Translations under genes and position numbers: made by a program
The notes under the pieces: generated by a model
What the model was told of the DNA's origin: nothing
The model's input: the letters and a program-made list of their open reading frames with translations, nothing else
Databases searched by the model: none
DNA from: an uncultured Bacteroidales bacterium
GTDB lineage: Bacteria; Bacteroidota; Bacteroidia; Bacteroidales; FEN-979
Direction of reading: 5' to 3'
NCBI GenBank assembly: GCA_903885595.1
Contig: CAISJJ010000149.1
Span: 1-34,948, forward strand
DNA: 34,948 nt
Shown here: positions 23,953 to 32,878 of the stretch, in pieces
Numbering within the stretch: the stretch's first letter is position 1
Layout of the letters: every line of letters starts with the position of its first letter

Positions 23953-24414
23953 ATGCCAAACCCTATGCCGACATTTAAAGGTTTTTTCATGTGCATGCTG
24001 GTTGGGATCATGATCATCGTCTCACAACCACTTCCTGCCCAATTTCTTACGATCGCCCGCAAAATTAAATCCATGAAAAGCGACGGGAAGGATGTTGCAA
24101 CTGTTATTATCGATGCAGGAGCATTTAAGGTTTTCAAGGCGGTTATCGATACGATCACTTCCGACCCAAAATGTAAGATCCTCCAAAGGGACAATGCAAA
24201 AAAACTCGTTGAATTCACACATGATTCATTTTCTCTATCCTTGCAAGTTGACTCGCTTGCTGCCGGACTGTCACAGATAACCGTTCTGGCGCAGCATTCA
24301 GAGAATTCCCAGCAAAAGGCCACAGATGTCGCGGCCAATGTCATCCTGAGTATTTGCCATAAAATGGGAATAAACTGCACCCTTAAAGAACCTGACGCGA
24401 CGGGGCATCACTAA
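23953..24414 (+). CDS. Exported protein of unknown function
   Basis: 153 aa from the ATG at 23953. An in-frame ATG at 23884 overlaps the promoter and would add an unlikely N-terminus, so it was not used. The N-terminus has a short basic-hydrophobic signal (FKGFFMCMLVGIMIIVSQ) with cleavage near LPAQF. The mature part has KDVATVIIDAGAFKVFKAVID and a serine-rich middle FTHDSFSLSLQVDSLAAG, then NVILSICHKMGINC. There is no lipobox and no sorting domain, so it is probably periplasmic. Two C-terminal cysteines are close together (ICHKMGINC). I do not recognise the family. It is convergent with the ATP-grasp gene. Confidence 0.6.
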   Translation: MPNPMPTFKGFFMCMLVGIMIIVSQPLPAQFLTIARKIKSMKSDGKDVATVIIDAGAFKVFKAVIDTITSDPKCKILQRDNAKKLVEFTHDSFSLSLQVDSLAAGLSQITVLAQHSENSQQKATDVAANVILSICHKMGINCTLKEPDATGHH

Positions 24415-24476
24415 ACAAATTGCAGGGGGTTATGATCAGCTGTCTTACGCGGCATACCAGTCACCTGAATGCCTCT

Positions 24477-25646
24477 TTATTCCTTTTGCTCAATAAATCC
24501 GGATAAATCGGAATACAAAATCGTTTCAAATTCAGAAAACCACTCTTTTTGAACCTCGGCAAACAAATAGATTGCCATGGGCAATTTGGTATAATCCATC
24601 CTGACATGAAATAAGGTCTTTGAAAAATGACCGATAAACTTCTCATAATTGAACCGTATCAGGCTTTTGTCCAAATGTTTTGGGATATCGATTCCAAACA
24701 TTCCGTAAAGCTTGTCGGTGCGCGATGCCAGAATTTCATCCCAGTCCGGTTTCCTTTGATGAAAATAATATTCGTAAGGATTGATGCCATAAAAATAATA
24801 CTCAACATCGGCCACGCAAAAACCCATGAATCTCATCGGATTAATTTCAATCGGCACAAAGTTGCCGTTTGATTCCTGCCGCATTTCAAGGTGAAACGGA
24901 AAGTTACGCAGATCGCGCAAACGGGAAATCTCCTCAAGGTATTGAACAATAGTATCGTGGTATTTTCTGACAATCTCACCAGAGGTCAGGTAGAGCCGGT
25001 CGCTCATATCCGATTTTGAACCAAACAGGTGTGTAAGGATATTGAGAATTACCGGTTCGCCCGAATCGTTGAAATAGGCGTCAATGGCAATCTCAGTTCC
25101 TTCGATATATCGTTCGACCAGGAATTCGTTTAAACTGACCACAACATCCGGAAACACATTTTGCATCAGCTTAATCTCCTTTTTTATTCCTTTGAGCGCT
25201 GCCTTCCATTCTGCTTCATTATGAACAGAATGAATTCCGATGCTTGCAAAACCCCTGACAGGTTTAATTACAAACGGTGTTGGAAATGTTGAAAAATCAA
25301 GCTCATCCAGCTCTTTCAATGTAAATTTGTGGTACCAGACATCCGGATTAAGTTTGGAAAAAATTTGACGAAGCTTTGACTTGTCTTTGAAGAAATTTAC
25401 ATTTTTTGTGACTGTTAGTTCAGGACCATATTGGTTTAACAGTTCAGTCGAATTTTCTGAATTGCTGTACAGCAAAGGACTGGGGACGGTTTTAAGTTCG
25501 GCGAAAAAAGCGCCGGGTTCAAGTAAGTTCATTTCCCCGGCAAACTGCAGGCCCTTTGAAAATTCGGTTGCCAGGACGGGAATTTGCAACTGCACGACTG
25601 TTTGCTGAAGAAATTCAGACACATAGGGTTTTTCGAGTATAATCAT
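24477..25646 (-). CDS. ATP-grasp domain enzyme, substrate unknown
   Basis: 389 aa. The N-terminal part (1-110) is a pre-ATP-grasp region. The ATP-grasp core follows: PFVIKPVRGFASIGIHSV is the nucleotide-binding lysine/glycine-rich loop (about 144-161), EFLVERYIEGTEIAIDAYF the adenine/Mg region, and HLEMRQESNGNFVPIEINPM the metal-binding Glu/Asn strand (about 253-272). These enzymes join a carboxylate to an amine or thiol using ATP. The C-terminal part (290-389), with many aromatic residues, is unfamiliar. No carrier, ligase partner or biosynthesis gene sits next to it. The gene is divergent from xylB, and the 257-bp gap between them holds a nested palindrome. The acceptor is unknown. Confidence 0.8.
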   Translation of the reverse strand: MIILEKPYVSEFLQQTVVQLQIPVLATEFSKGLQFAGEMNLLEPGAFFAELKTVPSPLLYSNSENSTELLNQYGPELTVTKNVNFFKDKSKLRQIFSKLNPDVWYHKFTLKELDELDFSTFPTPFVIKPVRGFASIGIHSVHNEAEWKAALKGIKKEIKLMQNVFPDVVVSLNEFLVERYIEGTEIAIDAYFNDSGEPVILNILTHLFGSKSDMSDRLYLTSGEIVRKYHDTIVQYLEEISRLRDLRNFPFHLEMRQESNGNFVPIEINPMRFMGFCVADVEYYFYGINPYEYYFHQRKPDWDEILASRTDKLYGMFGIDIPKHLDKSLIRFNYEKFIGHFSKTLFHVRMDYTKLPMAIYLFAEVQKEWFSEFETILYSDLSGFIEQKE

Positions 25647-25762
25647 AGGAATAATAAATCAAAATTTGTAAAAAGGTGGGATCTTTTTTGAACCAATCAC
25701 GGTTGGCTGAATTTGCAGGCTAAAGTAGAAAAGAAATTCCAAAAAACACTTTTTGAAAGCAG

Positions 25763-25795
25763 CACAGGGGTCTGTAGCTACAGCGCATCCCTGTG
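25763..25795. promoter_or_regulatory. Nested dyad in the divergent ATP-grasp / xylB intergenic region
   Basis: CACAGGG (25763-25769) and CCCTGTG (25789-25795) enclose a perfect 12-bp palindrome CTGTAGCTACAG (25772-25783). It stands 108 bp before xylB and 117 bp before the ATP-grasp start, with no U-run, so an operator for one or both genes is more likely than a terminator. Confidence 0.55.
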
Positions 25796-25903
25796 AGACT
25801 CTCTTCGATTTTCCTGGCATTCTGAACTATTTCATTTTTTTCGCCCCGTGTATTCAAGTCTGGCTATGTTTTTCATACCTTGGTCCTGTTTAATTCTGCA
25901 ATA

Positions 25904-27403
25904 ATGTTTCTACTTGGATATGACATTGGAAGTTCCTCGGTGAAAGCAAGTATTATTGAGGCTGAAACAGGACGTTGTATAGCCAGCGCATACTCCCCCG
26001 GAGAGGAGATGCCCATTGAAGCAATACAACCCGGATGGGCTGAACAGGACCCCGAAATGTGGTGGCATAACCTTAAACTTGCCACGAAAGAGTTGCTTGC
26101 CAGATCCTGCATTTCATCCGGGGATATAAGAGCCATTGGGATATCATACCAGATGCACGGGCTGGTGGTTGTGGATAAAACTCATACAGTACTGCGACCC
26201 TCCATCATTTGGTGCGACAGCCGGGCAGTCCCTGTTGGTAAAAGGGCTTTCAGCGAAATAGGTGGTCAACGATGCCTTGAACATCTGCTGAACTCCCCGG
26301 GTAATTTCACCGCCTCAAAACTGAAGTGGGTAAAGGACCACGAACCCAAACTCTTTGAGCAGATTTATAAAATCATGCTTCCCGGGGATTATATTGCAAT
26401 GAAACTGACTGGCGAAATTTGTACAACCTCCTCCGGGTTATCGGAAGGAATTCTATGGGATTTCAGGAATAACGACCTCGCAAAGTTGCTGCTTGACCAT
26501 TATGGTATTCCGTCGGAAATGATTCCACCTATTGTTCAAACTTTCTCCTGTCAGGGTTTGTTATCCAGTGAGGCAGCATCAGGGTTAGGCATAAAACCCG
26601 GAACTGCTGTCACCTACCGTGCCGGCGATCAGCCCAATAATGCCCTTTCGCTCAATGTACTTGAACCCGGTGAGATTGCTGCTACCGCCGGAACATCAGG
26701 TGTTGTGTATGGGGTGAGTGATGTGGTTAAATATGACCCCTTCTCAAGGGTGAACACCTTTGTCCATGTAAATCACAATGATAACAATCCACGGCTTGGT
26801 GTCCTCCTGTGTATTAATGGAACAGGGATACTCAACTCGTGGGTAAGAAAAAACATCGTTCCGGCAGGCACTACCTACGATGAGATGAACACGCTGGCTT
26901 CAGGAATACCCGTTGGCTCCGGGGGGATCTCGGTTCTTCCTTTTGGCAATGGAGCTGAGCGAATGTTGGAAAGCCAGGAGATTGGTTGCATTGTTGACGG
27001 GATTAATTTTAATATTCATTCCGCTTCTCATCTGGTAAGGGCTGCCCACGAAGGGGTCGCCTTCGCTTTCAAATATGGGATGGATATTATGAAGGGTATT
27101 GGCATTGATACAAAAATTATCAGGGCAGGATACACCAACATGTTTCTTAGCCCTGTTTTCAGGGAGACCCTGGCAAATATAACAGAGGCTACTATTGAGA
27201 TGTACGACACCGATGGATCGCAAGGTGCTGCCAGGGGCGCCGGAATTGGATCAGGATTCTATAACTCGTCGGTTGAAGCATTTACAGGGTTAAAGAAGAG
27301 GATGACCGTAGAGCCATCAAAAGAGATGTTGCAGCCATCGGGAGAAGCATTCACACGTTGGGTGCAGGTTTTGAACAAGAACCTGAGGCTGGAAAATAAA
27401 TAA
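25904..27403 (+). CDS. xylB: Xylulokinase (FGGY family)
   Basis: 499 aa from the ATG at 25904. The N-terminal actin-like lobe starts FLLGYDIGSSSVKASI, the ATP phosphate-1 loop, then QMHGLVVVD (substrate contact) and WCDSRAVPVGKRA. The second lobe has YRAGDQPNNALSLN (catalytic Asp of FGGY kinases), GEIAATAGTSGVVYG, FGNGAERML and GSQGAARGAGIGSGF near the end. It phosphorylates D-xylulose to xylulose 5-phosphate in the cytoplasm. Context settles the substrate: xylose isomerase follows 105 bp later, then a sugar porter. The ATG at 25904 was preferred to the TTG at 25880, because the family starts close to the GYDIG motif. No xyl regulator gene is visible. Confidence 0.93.
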   Translation: MFLLGYDIGSSSVKASIIEAETGRCIASAYSPGEEMPIEAIQPGWAEQDPEMWWHNLKLATKELLARSCISSGDIRAIGISYQMHGLVVVDKTHTVLRPSIIWCDSRAVPVGKRAFSEIGGQRCLEHLLNSPGNFTASKLKWVKDHEPKLFEQIYKIMLPGDYIAMKLTGEICTTSSGLSEGILWDFRNNDLAKLLLDHYGIPSEMIPPIVQTFSCQGLLSSEAASGLGIKPGTAVTYRAGDQPNNALSLNVLEPGEIAATAGTSGVVYGVSDVVKYDPFSRVNTFVHVNHNDNNPRLGVLLCINGTGILNSWVRKNIVPAGTTYDEMNTLASGIPVGSGGISVLPFGNGAERMLESQEIGCIVDGINFNIHSASHLVRAAHEGVAFAFKYGMDIMKGIGIDTKIIRAGYTNMFLSPVFRETLANITEATIEMYDTDGSQGAARGAGIGSGFYNSSVEAFTGLKKRMTVEPSKEMLQPSGEAFTRWVQVLNKNLRLENK

Positions 27404-27405
27404 AA

Positions 27406-27508
27406 AACTGGCGCATGAAATATCCATTGGAACAAGGTCCATGCAAACCGTAGAGGTTACTTTTTGGGTATTCCATGTGACCGCTTTGAAAAAAATAAAT
27501 ATAGACAC
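27406..27508 (+). repeat. Dispersed leader repeat, copy C (xylB-xylA gap)
   Basis: It fills the gap from the xylB stop to the xylA ATG. It shares AACTGG, ATGAAATATCC (27415-27425), GAACAA, GTCCATGCA, ACCGT, GGGTATTCC and TGACC with the leader at 3246-3345, in the same order and spacing. The last 30 bp differ more, and the core CTGAAATCAAAAT is degraded to an A-rich run. GGTC and CATG near the start can pair with CATG and GACC later. Confidence 0.65.
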
Positions 27509-28837
27509 ATGACTATTGTAACAGGAAACAAAGAATTCTTTCCAGGAATCGGGAAAATTCTGTTTGAAGGACGAGGATCAACTAACGCCCTTGCATTTAA
27601 GTGGTACGACGAGAACCGTATGATTGGGAGGAAAACCATGAAGGAGCACTGTCGGTTTGCGATGGCTTACTGGCACACACTGGGCGGTACCGGAGGCGAT
27701 CCGTTTGGGGCGGCAACAAAAAAATTTTCCTGGCTCTCGGGTAACGACCCCATCTCAATCGGAAAAAATAAAATGGATGCAGCATTCGAGTTGATGACCA
27801 AAATAGGGATGCCATTCTATTGTTTCCACGATTTTGATCTCGTCGAAGAGGGCGACACAATTGCCGAATCGGAAAAACGGTTGCAGACCATGGTGGAATA
27901 TGCCAGGCACAAACAAACTGACTCGGGTGTGAAACTGCTGTGGGGAACATCCAACCTTTTCTCACACCCCCGTTATATGAACGGCGCTGCCACCAATCCC
28001 GACTTTCATGTTCTAACCTACGCCGCCACACAGGTTAAAAATGCCATAGACATGACTATTGCGCTGGGGGGTAAAAATTACGTTTTCTGGGGTGGACGTG
28101 AAGGATACATGAGCCTGCTCAATACGAACATGAAGCGGGAATTGGAGCACATGGGCCGATTTCTGACAATGGCACGCGACTATGCACGGAAACAGGGCTG
28201 GAAAGGCACCTTTCTGATTGAACCCAAACCAATGGAACCCAGCAAACATCAATACGATTTCGATTCGGCAACCGTGATCGGATTTCTCAGGGAATTCGGC
28301 CTGGAGAAGGATTTCAAACTTAACATTGAGGTGAACCATGCCACCCTGGCCCAGCATACCTTTCAGCACGACCTCCAGGTTGCCGCAGACCATGGGATGC
28401 TTGGTAGTATCGACGCCAATCGCGGCGATTATCAGAATGGCTGGGACACCGACCAGTTCCCGGTCAACATTTATGAACTGACAGAAGCCATGCTTGTGAT
28501 CCTCGAAGCGGGTGGATTCACTACCGGGGGTATCAACTTCGACGCCAAGACCCGCAGGAATTCCACCGATCTGGAAGACATTTTTATTGCCCACATCGCC
28601 GGCATGGATGCCTTTGCCCGTGCCCTGCTGGTGGCAACCGATGTACTCGAAAAATCGCACTACCTTTCGCTGCGGTCTGAGCGCTATGAATCGTTCGATA
28701 CGCCCGAGGGAGCTGCATTCGAAAAGGGAAAATACACACTTGAAGATCTGCGGGACCTTGCCATCAAATGGGGAGTACCCAGGCAGATCAGCGGGAAACA
28801 GGAATATTACGAGCATTTGATTAACCTCTATATTTAA
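27509..28837 (+). CDS. xylA: Xylose isomerase
   Basis: 442 aa, the usual length of the long (class II) family. All catalytic and metal ligands are visible: His 107 and Asp 110 in [13 protein letters not shown]; Glu 238 and Lys 240 in [16 protein letters not shown]; Glu 274 and His 277 in [14 protein letters not shown]; Asp 302 in SIDANRGD; Asp 313 and Asp 315 in WDTDQFP; Asp 345 in NFDAKTRR. The enzyme interconverts D-xylose and D-xylulose with two divalent metals. The start at 27509 ([17 protein letters not shown]) agrees with the family, and an earlier in-frame start at 27464 lies inside the leader repeat. The porter gene follows after 31 bp, so the pathway is: uptake, isomerisation, then phosphorylation by the upstream kinase. 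Confidence 0.97.
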   Translation: MTIVTGNKEFFPGIGKILFEGRGSTNALAFKWYDENRMIGRKTMKEHCRFAMAYWHTLGGTGGDPFGAATKKFSWLSGNDPISIGKNKMDAAFELMTKIGMPFYCFHDFDLVEEGDTIAESEKRLQTMVEYARHKQTDSGVKLLWGTSNLFSHPRYMNGAATNPDFHVLTYAATQVKNAIDMTIALGGKNYVFWGGREGYMSLLNTNMKRELEHMGRFLTMARDYARKQGWKGTFLIEPKPMEPSKHQYDFDSATVIGFLREFGLEKDFKLNIEVNHATLAQHTFQHDLQVAADHGMLGSIDANRGDYQNGWDTDQFPVNIYELTEAMLVILEAGGFTTGGINFDAKTRRNSTDLEDIFIAHIAGMDAFARALLVATDVLEKSHYLSLRSERYESFDTPEGAAFEKGKYTLEDLRDLAIKWGVPRQISGKQEYYEHLINLYI

Positions 28838-28868
28838 CCGGTTATCTCCAACCACTAAATCCTGAAAA

Positions 28869-30269
28869 ATGGAACACGGGAAAAACAAATTCTATGTTCT
28901 GGGTCTCACATTCGTTGCAACGCTGGGCGGTTTATTGTTTGGCTATGATACGGCCGTGATCTCCGGCGCCGAAAAATCAATACAGGCCTTCCTGATCAGC
29001 AGTCAGGGGTTAAGCGCCTTTATTCATGGGGCAACCACATCGAGCGCGCTGATCGGCTGTATCATCGGCGGAGCGCTTTCGGGCCTGCTTGCATCACGCT
29101 TCGGGCGTAAAAGATCGCTGATGATCGCTGCTTTTCTGTTTTTCATCTCGGCCCTGGGTTCAGGTTACCCCGAGTTCCTGTTCTTTAACAAAGGCGAAGC
29201 AAGCATCGGTCTCCTGATCATGTTTAACCTTTACCGGATAATTGGCGGTATCGGTGTGGGTATGGCCTCGGCAATATGCCCGATGTATATTGGCGAAATT
29301 GCTCCGGCTGAGATCCGTGGCCGGCTGGTATCACTTAACCAGTTTGCCATTATTTTTGGTATGCTGGTGGTCTACTTTGTAAACTGGGGAATTGCCAATG
29401 GTAAATCCCTGGAATGGATAAATACGATTGGATGGAGATGGATGTTTGTCTCGGAGGCCTTCCCGGCAGGTTTGTTTGGTATCCTCCTGTTTTTGGTACC
29501 CGAAACGCCCCGGTATCTGTCGTTAAGCAATAAAAACGATGAAGCGCTTGTTATTCTGACACGTATCAACGGGATTGACAAAGCAAATGAAATCCTTTCG
29601 GATATTAAAAATACAATTGAACACCATTCGGGAAAACTCTTCTCCTTCGGTAAACTGGTAATCATGATCGGCATACTATTGTCTGTTTTTCAACAGTTCG
29701 TGGGCATCAATGTAGCACTATATTATGCCCCGCGAATTTTTGAAAGTATGGGCGCCGCCAAGGATGCTTCTATGCTGCAAACCGTTGTCATGGGGCTGGT
29801 GAATGTGATTTTTACCGTGGTTGCCATCCTCACCGTTGATAAGTGGGGACGAAAACCACTGCTGATTATAGGTTCTGCAGGCATGGCCATCGGCATGTTT
29901 GCCATTTCAGCACTGGCTTTCATGAAAATTATTGGCGTCAGCACCCTGGTGTTTATTATTTTATACACTGCATCGTTTATGATGTCGTGGGGCCCCATTT
30001 GCTGGGTGCTGATTGCAGAGATTTTTCCAAACAGGATCCGTGGCAGGGCGATAGCGGTTGCCGTAGTTGCACAATGGGCTGCAAATTATTTAATTTCTTC
30101 AACCTATCCGGCAATGATGGAGTTTAGTGGCGGAATTACTTACGGATTCTATGGTCTCATGAGTGTGATCTCCGCCATTTTTGTCTGGAAGATGATTCCC
30201 GAAACCAAAGGCAAAACGCTGGAGGAGATGGAGAAGCTCTGGAAAAGTTCTTTCGGCCACACCCTTTAA
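28869..30269 (+). CDS. MFS sugar porter, probable D-xylose:H+ symporter (XylE-like)
   Basis: 466 aa with about 12 membrane segments. Sugar-porter signatures are GGLLFGYDTAVISGAEKSI in helix 1, SRFGRKRSL in the loop after helix 2, IGGIGVGMASAICPMYIGEI with the PMYIGE motif, PETPRYL before the central loop, QQFVGINVALYYAPRIF in helix 7, DKWGRKPLL, and PETKGKTLEEMEKLW at the C-terminal end. Members co-transport D-xylose or glucose-like sugars with protons across the inner membrane. Xylose is inferred from the neighbouring xylA and xylB; the family alone does not separate xylose from glucose. The gene begins 31 bp after xylA and probably shares its mRNA. Confidence 0.9.
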   Translation: MEHGKNKFYVLGLTFVATLGGLLFGYDTAVISGAEKSIQAFLISSQGLSAFIHGATTSSALIGCIIGGALSGLLASRFGRKRSLMIAAFLFFISALGSGYPEFLFFNKGEASIGLLIMFNLYRIIGGIGVGMASAICPMYIGEIAPAEIRGRLVSLNQFAIIFGMLVVYFVNWGIANGKSLEWINTIGWRWMFVSEAFPAGLFGILLFLVPETPRYLSLSNKNDEALVILTRINGIDKANEILSDIKNTIEHHSGKLFSFGKLVIMIGILLSVFQQFVGINVALYYAPRIFESMGAAKDASMLQTVVMGLVNVIFTVVAILTVDKWGRKPLLIIGSAGMAIGMFAISALAFMKIIGVSTLVFIILYTASFMMSWGPICWVLIAEIFPNRIRGRAIAVAVVAQWAANYLISSTYPAMMEFSGGITYGFYGLMSVISAIFVWKMIPETKGKTLEEMEKLWKSSFGHTL

Positions 30270-30281
30270 TGAAGTTTCAAA

Positions 30282-30289
30282 TAGTTTTG
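30282..30289 (+). promoter_or_regulatory. Putative promoter -7 element
   Basis: TAGTTTTG fits TAnnTTTG, 27 nt before the ATG at 30317, so the kinase gene can be transcribed apart from the xyl operon. Confidence 0.45.
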
Positions 30290-30316
30290 TAATTTAGGCC
30301 TCTGATCACGTTAACT

Positions 30317-32518
30317 ATGGGCAAAACACCGGTAATAATACATGTGCTGAGGGTATTAATCGCATTATTACTTGTGGTTATAGTCCTTTTCGGCGCCGCA
30401 ATATTCTGGATCCAAAACGAATCAAAAAAGAATATTGTTGAGGCCGCACAGGTGCTGCATGAGAAAAATAAACCCCTGGAAATACTCGACCGCTGTATCC
30501 AGCAGATCTATAACGTTGATAATGATTTCAGGCTGTATACGCTTTCTTTCAGTAAGGGATCATTCGACAGATACAGGAACCAGCTCATGGTAATGGACTC
30601 TCTAACCATTGCACTCCAGGCATGTCTTTCTTCGGGTTCCGCATATAAGAATTCAGTCTATTCACTTCAAACCGGAAACAGGGAAAAAGAATCCATGCAG
30701 GCCAGCTTCGGCAAACTGCGAAGGATGGCCGATTCCCTGCTAAGCAACGCTGGTTCGCTGCAATTACTCGCCGGCGATGGCGTCAAACCTAATCTTTCAG
30801 CAATAAAACAATACAGCCCCGACCTAAACTTTATTCCCATCTCCATCGATACAGTCAATCTTACTACCGAAGAGACAAAGAAGAAAAAGGGTTTTTTCAG
30901 TAAGGTCAAAACTTTTTTTAAAGGTGAAACCGAGACAACCAAATCAAAGAAACAGATCACTGTGAAATCAGGCGTGCAAACCGGAGCAACAACCACTGAA
31001 CAACCGGTTACCATGGTCGACATTGGCAGGGAGGTTGCTCGTCAAACCAACCAGTACTATGAGAGTAAGTTAAAGGAACAGTATCATCTCAATGAACAGA
31101 TCAAACAAAAAGAAAAAGCCCTTATCGAGCTTAATTCCAGGTTAATGAGCAACATTTCCGGTATTTTCAGGGAACTTAAACAGGATAACCTGGTACGTGA
31201 GGAAAGGATGCAAAACCTGGCAGTTGTCAATATATTAAAGTATTCGCGTATTATTGAATACTGTGTGCTGGGGAGCGTTGCGGTTGCCTTTTTGCTGGCT
31301 TTTCTTATTGCCCTGAACATCCGAAAGATTATCAGGTATCAGAAAGGAATCATTGCCGGAAGAAAAAAAGCCGAAGAAGAGGCCGCTGAAAAAAGCAAGT
31401 TCCTGGCCTTCATGAGCCATGAACTTAGGACGCCACTGACTTCTATCGTTGGATTTACTGAGCAGCTTAAGGAATCCAACCTTGATCCGGTGCAGCAAAC
31501 CTATGTTCAGGCTATGAGTGGTTCATCGGATATCCTGCTGACTACTGTAAACGATATCCTTGACATGTCGAAACTGGACTCGGGGAAATTCCGGTTTGTA
31601 AAATTTTCATTTCCGGTACAGCCCGTTTTTATCCAGGTTCTGAACAGTCTCCGGCCCATGGCTGAAAAAAAGGGTATGTCTTTGGAACTTATTTCCAGGG
31701 TAACAGAAAACCTTTGTTTTGTCGGGGATGAAATGCGCCTGAAACAGGTAATCATTAACCTCGTGAATAACGCCATAAAGTACTCTGAAAAAGGCACAGT
31801 AACGGTTACAATTTCGGCAGAAAAATCAAAAGGAAAGTCAAAACTGCAGGTCGATGTCGCCGATCAGGGAATCGGTATTGATGAGGACAAACTAAATGAT
31901 GTTTTCAGTGAATTCTCGCAGGTACATGAACAATCGTCAAAGAAGTGGATCATTGGCACAGGGCTCGGACTGCCCATCTGTAAAAAGATCGTCGAACAGC
32001 AGGGAGGCAAGATATGGGTGGCCAGTAAAAAAGACGAAGGCTCTACCTTCTCTTTCGTCATACCCTTTCAGACTTTTCCTGGTAAGACTGAAGAACCAGT
32101 GCAGGAAGAGATCCTGTTCGATTACAATATTTTCAAGGGTAAAAACATCCTGGCAGCAGATGATACTGAAATTAATCTTGTCCTTCTCGATTCCATATTC
32201 AAAAAATGGGGCGTTTCAATTGACAAGGCCAGGAATGGAGCAGAGGCCCTTCAATTGTTTAAATCAAAGGAATACCACCTCGTACTCAGCGATGTGTATA
32301 TGCCCGAAATGGATGGAATTGAACTTACACGGCAGATCAGGAATTCCGGTCGTCATGCCAATAAAACGGTCCCGGTCATCATCCTTTCTGCCAACATGAT
32401 CCAGGATGAGATTGAAAAGTTTAAACTGGCTGGCGTAACCGATTATCTGCCCAAGCCTTTCATGGCTAAAGATTTATATAAAATCGTGAGTAAGCAACTG
32501 AATCTTCATTCTGGTTAA
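30317..32518 (+). CDS. Hybrid sensor histidine kinase / response regulator
   Basis: 733 aa. TM1 about 10-32; periplasmic sensor region 33-310 without a recognised domain, including a Lys-rich stretch KKKKGFFSKVKTFFKG near 188-203 and coiled-coil-like helices about 245-300; TM2 about 311-335; a short coil; HisKA with His 368 in FMSHELRTPLTSIVGF; HATPase with NLVNNAIKYSEKG, DVADQGIGID and GTGLGLPICKKIV; receiver domain about 608-730 with D615/D616, phosphoacceptor D659 in LVLSDVYMPEMDG and Lys 713 in DYLPKPF. Phosphate thus passes from the kinase to its own receiver; a downstream Hpt or DNA-binding partner is not in the window. It lies 47 bp after the sugar porter but has its own promoter element. 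The signal sensed is unknown. Confidence 0.92.
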   Translation: MGKTPVIIHVLRVLIALLLVVIVLFGAAIFWIQNESKKNIVEAAQVLHEKNKPLEILDRCIQQIYNVDNDFRLYTLSFSKGSFDRYRNQLMVMDSLTIALQACLSSGSAYKNSVYSLQTGNREKESMQASFGKLRRMADSLLSNAGSLQLLAGDGVKPNLSAIKQYSPDLNFIPISIDTVNLTTEETKKKKGFFSKVKTFFKGETETTKSKKQITVKSGVQTGATTTEQPVTMVDIGREVARQTNQYYESKLKEQYHLNEQIKQKEKALIELNSRLMSNISGIFRELKQDNLVREERMQNLAVVNILKYSRIIEYCVLGSVAVAFLLAFLIALNIRKIIRYQKGIIAGRKKAEEEAAEKSKFLAFMSHELRTPLTSIVGFTEQLKESNLDPVQQTYVQAMSGSSDILLTTVNDILDMSKLDSGKFRFVKFSFPVQPVFIQVLNSLRPMAEKKGMSLELISRVTENLCFVGDEMRLKQVIINLVNNAIKYSEKGTVTVTISAEKSKGKSKLQVDVADQGIGIDEDKLNDVFSEFSQVHEQSSKKWIIGTGLGLPICKKIVEQQGGKIWVASKKDEGSTFSFVIPFQTFPGKTEEPVQEEILFDYNIFKGKNILAADDTEINLVLLDSIFKKWGVSIDKARNGAEALQLFKSKEYHLVLSDVYMPEMDGIELTRQIRNSGRHANKTVPVIILSANMIQDEIEKFKLAGVTDYLPKPFMAKDLYKIVSKQLNLHSG

Positions 32519-32878
32519 GGTTTTGCTGACATTCATTATTTTTTTATTCATCTCCCGTGAACCTGATGCGATTAAAGAATTGAAATAAAGTTCCTCAGGC
32601 GATGAACAATGGAGGTGATCATCGGTTGCAATATTTATTTTACCGTAAAAATTTTTGTAATAAAAACTTTTTATAACTTGTACCTGTACAATTCATGTTT
32701 GGATTCTTTTTGTTTGCCAAATACTGTGGGATCATTGCAGTTCATTTTTTTACCTCCGGGTAAACAATGACGAGGCAGCGTGCCGGAAATTTGTGGATTA
32801 TTTGGGATTTTTAAATTGAAAAACTGTTGTTGACTGTACTATGGATATTCCTATTTCTAACCGTAAAAAGGATTGAAG
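32519..32878. other. 360-bp intergenic region, AT-rich
   Basis: No ORF of note. An AT-rich segment at about 32640-32690 contains TTTTTG and, further on, TAACTTGT, an imperfect promoter pair for the Tat-exported enzyme gene. I see no hairpin or repeat that I can support. Confidence 0.4.

Noticed and set aside
23907..24380. 157-codon frame antisense to the gene at 23953
   Set aside because: The + strand has a signal peptide and a promoter; the - strand translation has no support.
26506..26520. GGTATTCCGTC inside xylB resembling the leader repeat
   Set aside because: Only the short GGTATTCC word matches; the flanks are coding and no other repeat segments are present.
28013..28888. Long open frame (291 codons) antisense to xylA
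   Set aside because: It lies opposite a perfectly conserved xylose isomerase with all catalytic residues, and its translation shows no domain or signal; it is a by-product of codon use.
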